From NCBI GenBank assembly GCA_015485845.1, contig WFSU01000207.1, forward strand, positions 1-6,666: a DNA stretch of 6,666 bases, written 5' to 3'. A program made the position numbers and the translations under genes. Position 1 is the stretch's first letter; every line of letters starts with the position of its first letter. This DNA is from Nitratifractor sp. GTDB taxonomy: Bacteria > Campylobacterota > Campylobacteria > Campylobacterales > Sulfurovaceae. This document shows, one piece after another, positions 1-5,019 of the stretch. The notes beneath the pieces are model-generated. The model was given only the letters and a program-made list of their open reading frames with translations. It did no database searches and had not been told where the DNA came from.

Positions 1-347
1 AGCAACTTCGCCCGGCACGGATCGACCTGGGCACCATCGACCGCCCCCCGGCATACAAAGTTGAGCCGGTTACGTACGAGACCCTCTACACCCTCGCCCA
101 ACACTTCGACTCCAGCTTACCGGTGCACATCACCCACCGCAAGCACGGTATCTCCACCCCGGCATCCTACGACGATGAAGCGATCCTCTCCACCCTCGCC
201 AAACGCCCCCTCACCCAGGAAGACATCGACCTCCTCTTCGATCCACCCAGCCAAAAACGACTCCAAAAACTCCTCGACGAACAGCGCGTCACCATTCGGG
301 ACACCCACGGTGTAGAATTTTTTACTATTTCCTCTGGAAATCATTGA
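1..347 (+). CDS. Probable radical SAM (COG0731-type Fe-S oxidoreductase) protein, C-terminal fragment
   Basis: The reading frame is open from the first complete codon at position 3 to the TGA at 345-347, giving 114 residues. The gene begins outside the window. The fragment has IDLGTIDRPPAYKVEPV near its start (about residues 7-23). This resembles the stretch after the radical SAM barrel in COG0731-type Fe-S oxidoreductases, where the chain reads roughly LxTxxRPPAxxxxPV. The remaining 80 or so residues are hydrophilic and helical (LTQEDIDLLFDPPSQKRLQKLL), with no cysteine and no membrane segment. The CX3CX2C cluster motif would lie upstream and cannot be checked, so the family call rests on recall of this tail only. 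Codons are strongly C-ending, unlike the minus-strand genes. The stop codon lies inside the -35 box of the tRNA promoter. No substrate can be assigned. Confidence 0.6.
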   Translation, partial: QLRPARIDLGTIDRPPAYKVEPVTYETLYTLAQHFDSSLPVHITHRKHGISTPASYDDEAILSTLAKRPLTQEDIDLLFDPPSQKRLQKLLDEQRVTIRDTHGVEFFTISSGNH

Positions 348-372
348 CAATCAAGGTTTTTTTGACTATAAT
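344..372 (+). promoter_or_regulatory. Consensus sigma70 promoter for tRNA-Asn
   Basis: A perfect TTGACA at 344-349 and a perfect TATAAT at 367-372 are separated by exactly 17 bp. The expected transcription start is near 379-380, about 30 bases before the mature tRNA. That leaves a short 5' leader for RNase P to remove. The -35 box contains the TGA stop codon (345-347) of the upstream gene. The spacer is T-rich (TTTTTTT at about 357-363). Full consensus on both boxes fits a constitutive stable-RNA promoter. Confidence 0.9.
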
Positions 373-408
373 CTCACCCACATTTCACCTGAGATGTACT
401 TCAAATGT

Positions 409-483
409 TCCGGATTAGCTCAGTGGTAGAGTAGATGACTGTTAATCATTTGGTCGCTGGTTCGAATCCAGCATCCGGAGCCA
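409..483 (+). tRNA. tRNA-Asn (anticodon GTT), CCA encoded
   Basis: The cloverleaf folds completely by eye. Acceptor arms TCCGGAT (409-415) and ATCCGGA (473-479) pair perfectly, followed by discriminator G480 and an encoded CCA at 481-483. The D stem is GCTC/GAGT with one G-U pair, and its loop contains GG. The anticodon stem is GATGA/TCATT with loop CTGTTAA (439-445), putting anticodon GTT at 441-443, which reads AAC and AAU. The variable loop is five bases, and the T arm is GCTGG-TTCGAAT-CCAGC (456-472). It is a single tRNA transcribed from the promoter just upstream. No convincing hairpin terminator follows in the 50 bases before the convergent c-di-GMP gene. Confidence 0.98.
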
Positions 484-533
484 CCCTTCTAACAAAAATG
501 TAAATCAACAAACTCTTATCTCTTGGTTCGCTT

Positions 534-3230
534 CTAAGCTTTTTCTTCCGTCAGCATCCTATGAAATGTCATACCATCCACCGCTTCACTGAACAAAAAT
601 CCCTGATACATCTCCACCGACTCTTTTCGGGCGAAATCGAGCTGATAGGGTTCGTCGATCCCTTCGAGGACGATTTTGATGCCGAAGACTCTGGCGAAGT
701 TGACGATGACTTTGACCAATTCGCGTGTGCGGCTCTCCTGGAGCTTGATCGTAAAGGCATGGTCGACTTTGATCACGTCTACCGGGAGGGTGTGGAGATA
801 GTTGATCGAAGAGTAGCCGATCCCAAAATCATCGATAGAGAATTGGACACCAAAATCTTTGAGTACATTCATTTTTTCGACCACGGCATCAAAATCTTCG
901 ATCAGATCGTTTTCGAGGATTTCGATCTCGATGCGCGAAGGATCGATGTCGTAGCGTGTGATGGTTTCCTGCACACTTTGGACATACCGATCGGTTCGCA
1001 GCTCCTGTGCTGAGACGTTGATGGAGAGGGTTCCGGGGAACAGAGTGCCGTTTTCTGCGATGAAACGGCACGCCTGCTCAAGCGCGAGATGACTGATCTC
1101 CGGCAGCATGGACGCACTCTCAAGCACATCGATGAACGCGCCGGGATAGAGCAGCCCCCGCCGGGGGTGGTTCCACCGTATCAGCAATTCTGCCCCGATG
1201 ATCCGATTGGTCTGGATACAGACTTTTGGCTGATAGTAAAAAAGAAACTCGTGATGCACCACAGCTGATCGGAGCTCACGTTCCATCTGCTCAAGCGCCT
1301 GCATACGCTTTTCAATCGTACGGTCAAAGAAGACAAACCGGTTTTTGCCCTGCTCCTTGGCGTGGTACATTGCCGTGTCTGCATCGCTGATGATCTCTTC
1401 GATTGTTTTGTCCTGATCCGGGAAGAGTTTGATCCCTACCGAAGCGCTGACATGCAGTGTCGATCCGTTGAGAGTGTAGGGCTGTTCCAGCGTGGCGAAT
1501 AGCTTCGTCGTAGCGCTCCGTGCTGCCTGAGCCGCCTGCTGCTCATCCGGAGCCACATTGGTCAAAATGATGCAGAATTCATCCCCACTGATACGGGCGG
1601 CATAATCTTCTGAACGGATACACCCTTTCAAGCGATCAGCCATGGCCACGAGCAATTGATCTCCAACGGCGTGCCCGTATACGTCATTCACCTTTTTGAA
1701 ATCATCAATATCGATAAAGAAGAAAGCATCGTAAAAATGGTGGCGACGTGCCCGGGAATGTTCGTTTGTGAGTTTCTGAAGCATCGATCGGCGGTTGGGG
1801 AGTTGCGTGAGCGAATCGTGTGCCGCCTGATGACGCGCTTCTTTTTCGATCTGTTTTAATTCCGAAACATCGAGAAACTGGACGATATAATGGGTGGTAA
1901 CGCCCTGGTCATTTTTGATGGCTGTGATGGAGAGCTGTTCATAATATTCTTCTCCACTCTTTCGCCGATTGATGATCTCATCGCTCCAATGCCCTTCTAC
2001 AAGCAAGCTCTGCCACATCGCTTCGTAAAACTCCTCGGAGTGTCTGCCGGACTTGAGTATCCGGGGATTTTGTCCGAGAACTTCTTCGGGTGCATAGCCC
2101 GTAATTGTGCTGAAGGCTTGGTTGACCTTGAGAATCGTACCTCCGGCATCGGTGACGGCCATCCCCTCATGGGAATTAAAAACAAACGAAGCAATACGAA
2201 GATCGTCGAGCATCACTTCTTCTTTTCGAAGGAGTCGCAGGAGGGAGTAGATCAAGACACTCATGGCAACAAATACGAGCAACCCAAGCAACCAGAGGAG
2301 ATGGCGCTCGTGTGCAGCTTGTGCTTCCTGCTGTTGCAGCCGTCCTATGTACGTTTGGGTAATAAACGCAAGAAACTGATCCAACTGTTCCAGGCGTTGA
2401 CCACTGACCTGCCACCAATGGGGGGCATCCATATAGTTGAGTCGGTACTGAAACAGCGCTTGTCGAAGTGTTCGAATCTGCTGCTCCGTCTCGGCACGTA
2501 CGATCCGGTGGTACGGTGCATCCATTTCCGGAGAGAAAGAGGCGATAAAGGTGTGGATATCGTTTTTCTGCGCAGCAATCGTGTCACGGATCAAGGAGAT
2601 CTCACGGAGAAAATAGCGCCGGGAGAGCAAAAGGTCTTCGACATAGATTCGTTCGAGGCTCGCATGCTCTTTGGCCCACAGCAGACGATGGATATCTGTC
2701 CCGTAAGCGTACTGATTCCGGGTCAACCAGAGGAGTCCGTATTGCAGGTCGAGGAGTTCATGATTGATCGCACCATAGTACTGCATCACCTCACGGAAAG
2801 ACGTTCGACCGTGCAGCACCTCTTCCCGCATCGTTTTGAGCCGGGACAAGAGTTTTTTGAGGCGTTGTCGATGGGGGGCATTGTACTTTTCCAGTACCGA
2901 CATGAGCCGCATTTTTTCCGGTGTCCCCATCTTCTCATACTGCATGAACCGGCGAAGGAGAGGATTTGTTTTATCGTATTGTTTTCGGAGATCCTCCCCG
3001 AAAGACTTATCCCCATCCGGCATCAGGAGACGGACACTGATCTCCCGCTCCTTCTGGAAATTTCCTACCAGGTCTCCCATTGCTTTACCGATATCTGCCG
3101 CCAAATGTTGTACTGAGATTTGGCGCGAATCTTTATAGCTGACATAGATGAAATTGACAAACATAATACCCACGGCTACTGTCAGCACGATAAATAAAAA
3201 AATGATTTTTCGTTTAAAGGTGATACGCAT
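534..3230 (-). CDS. Membrane-anchored NIT-PAS-GGDEF-EAL cyclic-di-GMP protein
   Basis: This 898-residue protein is predicted to make and/or break down cyclic-di-GMP at the inner membrane in response to an external signal. Residues 8-31 form an N-terminal membrane anchor, and a second membrane helix spans about 311-333. Between them is a helical, probably periplasmic region of about 270 residues resembling the NIT (nitrate/nitrite-sensing) domain, with LVGNFQKEREISVRLL at 54-69 and WAKEHASLERIYVEDLLL at 185-202. A PAS domain follows at about 345-455. The GGDEF domain (about 468-635) has DIDDFKKVNDVYGH, an RSED inhibitory-site motif at 539-542 and SGDEF at 548-552. The EAL domain (about 650-890) has ELL instead of EAL at 681-683, and keeps N738, E773, D800/D801, K821 and E856. 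EGID (856-859) replaces the usual EGVE. The start is ATG at 3230-3228, with AGGA four bases upstream. Being bifunctional, or having only one active domain, is inference. Confidence 0.93.
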   Translation of the reverse strand: MRITFKRKIIFLFIVLTVAVGIMFVNFIYVSYKDSRQISVQHLAADIGKAMGDLVGNFQKEREISVRLLMPDGDKSFGEDLRKQYDKTNPLLRRFMQYEKMGTPEKMRLMSVLEKYNAPHRQRLKKLLSRLKTMREEVLHGRTSFREVMQYYGAINHELLDLQYGLLWLTRNQYAYGTDIHRLLWAKEHASLERIYVEDLLLSRRYFLREISLIRDTIAAQKNDIHTFIASFSPEMDAPYHRIVRAETEQQIRTLRQALFQYRLNYMDAPHWWQVSGQRLEQLDQFLAFITQTYIGRLQQQEAQAAHERHLLWLLGLLVFVAMSVLIYSLLRLLRKEEVMLDDLRIASFVFNSHEGMAVTDAGGTILKVNQAFSTITGYAPEEVLGQNPRILKSGRHSEEFYEAMWQSLLVEGHWSDEIINRRKSGEEYYEQLSITAIKNDQGVTTHYIVQFLDVSELKQIEKEARHQAAHDSLTQLPNRRSMLQKLTNEHSRARRHHFYDAFFFIDIDDFKKVNDVYGHAVGDQLLVAMADRLKGCIRSEDYAARISGDEFCIILTNVAPDEQQAAQAARSATTKLFATLEQPYTLNGSTLHVSASVGIKLFPDQDKTIEEIISDADTAMYHAKEQGKNRFVFFDRTIEKRMQALEQMERELRSAVVHHEFLFYYQPKVCIQTNRIIGAELLIRWNHPRRGLLYPGAFIDVLESASMLPEISHLALEQACRFIAENGTLFPGTLSINVSAQELRTDRYVQSVQETITRYDIDPSRIEIEILENDLIEDFDAVVEKMNVLKDFGVQFSIDDFGIGYSSINYLHTLPVDVIKVDHAFTIKLQESRTRELVKVIVNFARVFGIKIVLEGIDEPYQLDFARKESVEMYQGFLFSEAVDGMTFHRMLTEEKA

Positions 3231-3234
3231 TACG

Positions 3235-3238
3235 TCCT
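3235..3238 (-). promoter_or_regulatory. Ribosome binding site of the GGDEF-EAL gene
   Basis: On the minus strand the sequence reads AGGA, then CGTA, then ATG. This is a short Shine-Dalgarno with a four-base spacer, and it supports the start at 3230. Confidence 0.6.
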
Positions 3239-3260
3239 GCTATCTGTTTTGTGATGAGAC

Positions 3261-3266
3261 ATTATA
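3261..3266 (-). promoter_or_regulatory. Candidate -10 box (TATAAT) for the GGDEF-EAL gene
   Basis: A perfect minus-strand TATAAT lies in the 39 bp gap between the FAD oxidoreductase stop codon and the GGDEF-EAL start. It would give a transcript starting near 3254 with a leader of about 24 bases. No good -35 sits 16-18 bp upstream. The nearest TTGACA (3281-3276) is only 9 bp away, too close to act with it, and it encodes the Leu-Thr near the end of the upstream protein. Campylobacterota housekeeping promoters often lack a conserved -35, so a -10-only promoter is plausible. The gene may also be co-transcribed with the oxidoreductase. Confidence 0.45.
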
Positions 3267-3269
3267 CAC

Positions 3270-4397
3270 TTATTTTGTCAAGTGTGTTCGTGCCCATTTA
3301 TAAAAAAGGCGATCAGAGTGGACAGACTCCGGAATCGGGCGGCCGGTGATGATCCGCTCCGTCAGCCACTGCGCCATCAGGGGCGCGAAGACAAACCCCC
3401 GCCCTCCGAGGCCGTTAAGCACAAACAGGTCGGAGATGTGCTGCAGGGGAGCCGTGGCACCCCGAACGATCGCCGGATGCTCTTGCAGCATCCGAGGGAC
3501 ATCAATCACTTCTCCGATAACCGGGACATGATCGCGGCTGGTCGAACGCATCCCGCAAAACGTCTCTTGCAGTACGAAATCAGACGTATCGACCAGCTCC
3601 GAAGCCCCGGCAAACAAACCCGCCAACGGCTGGCCGTCGCAGACAAGGCAGGGATCAGTATGTTTGACATGCGTCGCTCCGATCTTGACCCGTCCCTGCC
3701 GCGTGGAGGAGACGGAAAGACTCTTGTGGAGACTCACCGGAAGCGTGGTCGATGTGCGGTAATCCCCCCGGCTTCCCCAGAGCCCTCGGATCCCCATATA
3801 GCGCATGTCGATCAACTCATTTTGATACCCCGTCGCCAGCACCACCCGGGCAGCCTCAAGTGTACGATTTGCCCCTTCAACGCGCCATACTTCCCCTGCA
3901 CGTGAAAGTCGCCGGACATCCAGTTGGACAAAGTCGATCCCCGACGCAAGAGTACGGCACACCGCCGGGGCATCGCAGTCTCCCGCTTCGGGGAAATAAA
4001 ATCCCCCCCATGTATCCTCAATCCCTCGTAGAGCGAGATCCTCACTATGCCATCGCTCATACATGGGATAATTGTGGGGTTCGTAGAGAGAAAAATGCTC
4101 GGCATCGTCGGGATGTTTGGGAATCCGCACCACACCGCTGGCCGTGAAGTGCTCCGGGGAATGCTCTCGGTAGAATGTGTGGGCGAAGGCAAAGGCTTCG
4201 TTGGTCAGTTGCTGGAGCGGGCCGCCTTTGCCGATCTTGGGGGAGACAAACGCCCCGGCTGCCCCACTCCCCCCACTGGCCGGCACGCTGCTACGGTCGA
4301 CCAATACTACGTGCTCTCCGGCACGCTGAAGCATGAAAGCTGCCGTGCTACCGGCAATCCCGGCGCCGATGATGATGGTGTCGTAAGGTTTGTGCAT
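3270..4397 (-). CDS. MnmC C-terminal-type FAD-dependent oxidoreductase (stand-alone)
   Basis: This 375-residue protein matches the FAD domain of MnmC, which oxidatively removes the carboxymethyl group of cmnm5-(thio)uridine at the tRNA wobble position. Numbered from the ATG, it starts with a Rossmann motif GAGIAG at 11-16 ending in LVDR at about 32-35. It then has ASGGSGAAGAFVSPKIGKGG, the MnmC-like NEAFAFAHTFY, RSTSRDHVPVIG at about 284-295 and NGLGGRGFVFAPL at about 328-340. The last two are typical of MnmC. The methyltransferase half of bifunctional MnmC (about 650 residues in E. coli) is absent: the upstream region holds only a short divergent promoter and the toxin-antitoxin genes. I prefer the ATG at 4397-4395. 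A GTG four codons upstream (4409) is in frame, but neither has a clear Shine-Dalgarno, and the candidate -10 at 4433-4428 leaves a better leader for the ATG. Another tRNA- or amine-oxidising role in the DAAO family remains possible. Confidence 0.82.
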   Translation of the reverse strand: MHKPYDTIIIGAGIAGSTAAFMLQRAGEHVVLVDRSSVPASGGSGAAGAFVSPKIGKGGPLQQLTNEAFAFAHTFYREHSPEHFTASGVVRIPKHPDDAEHFSLYEPHNYPMYERWHSEDLALRGIEDTWGGFYFPEAGDCDAPAVCRTLASGIDFVQLDVRRLSRAGEVWRVEGANRTLEAARVVLATGYQNELIDMRYMGIRGLWGSRGDYRTSTTLPVSLHKSLSVSSTRQGRVKIGATHVKHTDPCLVCDGQPLAGLFAGASELVDTSDFVLQETFCGMRSTSRDHVPVIGEVIDVPRMLQEHPAIVRGATAPLQHISDLFVLNGLGGRGFVFAPLMAQWLTERIITGRPIPESVHSDRLFYKWARTHLTK

Positions 4398-4424
4398 GAG
4401 CCGAATCACTGTTTATGTATTTTA

Positions 4425-4450
4425 GATATAATACCCAAATATCACCCAAA
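4425..4450. promoter_or_regulatory. Overlapping divergent promoters and candidate operator between the oxidoreductase and the toxin-antitoxin genes
   Basis: A plus-strand TATAAT at 4427-4432 faces the antitoxin gene (expected start near 4439). A minus-strand TATTAT at 4433-4428 faces the oxidoreductase. The two -10 boxes share five base pairs. The region also carries an inverted repeat GATAT-N9-ATATC (4425-4429 and 4439-4443) covering both -10 boxes, and a direct repeat ACCCAAA (4433-4439 and 4444-4450) with an 11 bp period, about one helical turn. These could bind the antitoxin or toxin-antitoxin complex for autoregulation, as is usual for type II modules. No good -35 is seen for either direction. 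The short arms could be chance in AT-rich DNA. Confidence 0.45.
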
Positions 4451-4456
4451 AAAAGG
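4451..4456 (+). promoter_or_regulatory. Ribosome binding site that fixes the antitoxin start
   Basis: AAAAGG at 4451-4456 is followed by six bases and then the ATG at 4463. An earlier in-frame ATG at 4415 would add 16 residues. It lies upstream of the -10 box and has no ribosome binding site, so the 4463 start is preferred. Confidence 0.65.
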
Positions 4457-4462
4457 TTGAGC

Positions 4463-4738
4463 ATGCAAACCATTCAATTTGACGTCGAGGACAATCACAT
4501 CGATGTTTTCTTGACGCTTCTGGGCAATCTCAAAGACGGGATGATACGCAACCTGAAAATTTCGAAAAACACTTCGGAGAATAATCAACTCCATCAGTAT
4601 ATGCAAACTTCCCAATTTCAAAAAGACAAAAAAATATTTCAACAGAGATTTGACGATATCCAATCGGGAAAGGCGACAACGGTTCCCTGGGATGAGGGGT
4701 TTTCTGAACTGGATGCCTATATTGACGCTGTTTCATGA
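4463..4738 (+). CDS. Putative type II antitoxin (partner of RelE/ParE toxin)
   Basis: This small soluble protein of 91 residues is encoded immediately upstream of a RelE/ParE-family toxin, and its stop codon overlaps the toxin start (ATGA, 4735-4738). Residues 1-22 (MQTIQFDVEDNHIDVFLTLL) look like a beta strand followed by a helix. The middle (about 30-65) is polar, with many Lys, Gln and Asn residues. The C-terminal part, RFDDIQSGKATTVPWDEGF then SELDAYIDAV (about 62-90), is acidic. It resembles the toxin-wrapping tails of antitoxins, in which a Trp or Phe in an acidic stretch docks on the toxin. I do not recognise a named DNA-binding fold (RHH, HTH or Phd), so the call rests mainly on gene order, size and overlap. 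GC is about 35% in sampled lines, well below the flanking genes, suggesting horizontal acquisition. Confidence 0.75.
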   Translation: MQTIQFDVEDNHIDVFLTLLGNLKDGMIRNLKISKNTSENNQLHQYMQTSQFQKDKKIFQQRFDDIQSGKATTVPWDEGFSELDAYIDAVS

Positions 4739-5019
4739 CGATTATAAAAGACCCACGCTTCAATGATGAATTGAAAGTCATCCTGCGTTTTATAGCCCTT
4801 GACAGCAAAGAGAGAGCCAAACATTTCAAAAATGAGTTGATCGCCAGAGTCAATAACCTGGGGGTTATGCCTTACAAATACAGAAAATCCATCTACTTCT
4901 CAGACGACAATATCCGCGATTATATCTTCAAAGGTTATGTGATCCCCTACTATATCGATACCCGGAAGGATGCGTTGACCATATTGGGTATCGTGAAGTA
5001 CAAAGAAACTATACGGTGA
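4735..5019 (+). CDS. RelE/ParE-family toxin of a type II toxin-antitoxin module
   Basis: This 94-residue basic protein has the RelE/ParE pattern. It has an N-terminal strand, then two helices (FNDELKVILRFIALDSKERAKHFKNELIARV, in pieces about 9-21 and 24-39). An MPYKYRKSIYF segment follows at about 45-55, then a C-terminal beta sheet (YIFKGYVIPYYI at 63-74 and ALTILGIVKYK at 80-90). Length and layout match family members of 85-100 residues. Known members either cut mRNA at the ribosome (RelE) or poison DNA gyrase (ParE), and this sequence does not tell which. The gene starts inside the antitoxin stop codon without its own clear Shine-Dalgarno, implying translational coupling. Its last 11 bases overlap the 3' end of convergent glyS. 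Low GC (about 37-42% in sampled lines) sets it apart from glyS. Confidence 0.88.
   Translation: MTIIKDPRFNDELKVILRFIALDSKERAKHFKNELIARVNNLGVMPYKYRKSIYFSDDNIRDYIFKGYVIPYYIDTRKDALTILGIVKYKETIR

Noticed and set aside
117..350. Minus-strand and other-frame small ORFs over the radical SAM fragment.
   Set aside because: The frame-3 plus-strand reading is open from the window edge and gives family-like sequence. The others are shadows in C-rich DNA.
409..533. tRNA-Asn as an integration site for a mobile element.
   Set aside because: There is no integrase, and no repeated copy of the tRNA 3' end was found by eye in the window. The neighbouring signalling gene looks chromosomal.
530..545. Possible hairpin GCTTCTAAGC followed by TTTTT as a tRNA terminator.
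   Set aside because: Only a 3-4 bp stem with a very small loop can form, and it overlaps the end of the convergent coding region. It is too weak to call.
1890..3116. A 408-codon open frame on the plus strand, antisense to the GGDEF-EAL gene.
   Set aside because: It lies wholly inside a well-supported gene whose domains all make sense. It has no ribosome binding site, and its translation shows no recognisable domain. Such shadows are common opposite long genes.
3261..3281. TTGACA (3281-3276) plus TATAAT (3266-3261) as a full minus-strand promoter.
   Set aside because: The spacer is only 9 bp, too short for sigma70. The TTGACA is also coding sequence at the end of the oxidoreductase gene. Only the -10 is kept as a candidate.
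3282..3905. A 207-codon plus-strand open frame opposite the FAD oxidoreductase.
   Set aside because: It is rich in Arg, Pro and His and low in complexity, with no motif. It is the reverse shadow of the oxidoreductase.
4415..4462. A longer antitoxin starting at ATG 4415.
   Set aside because: This ATG lies upstream of the -10 box and has no ribosome binding site. The ATG at 4463 has AAAAGG at good spacing.
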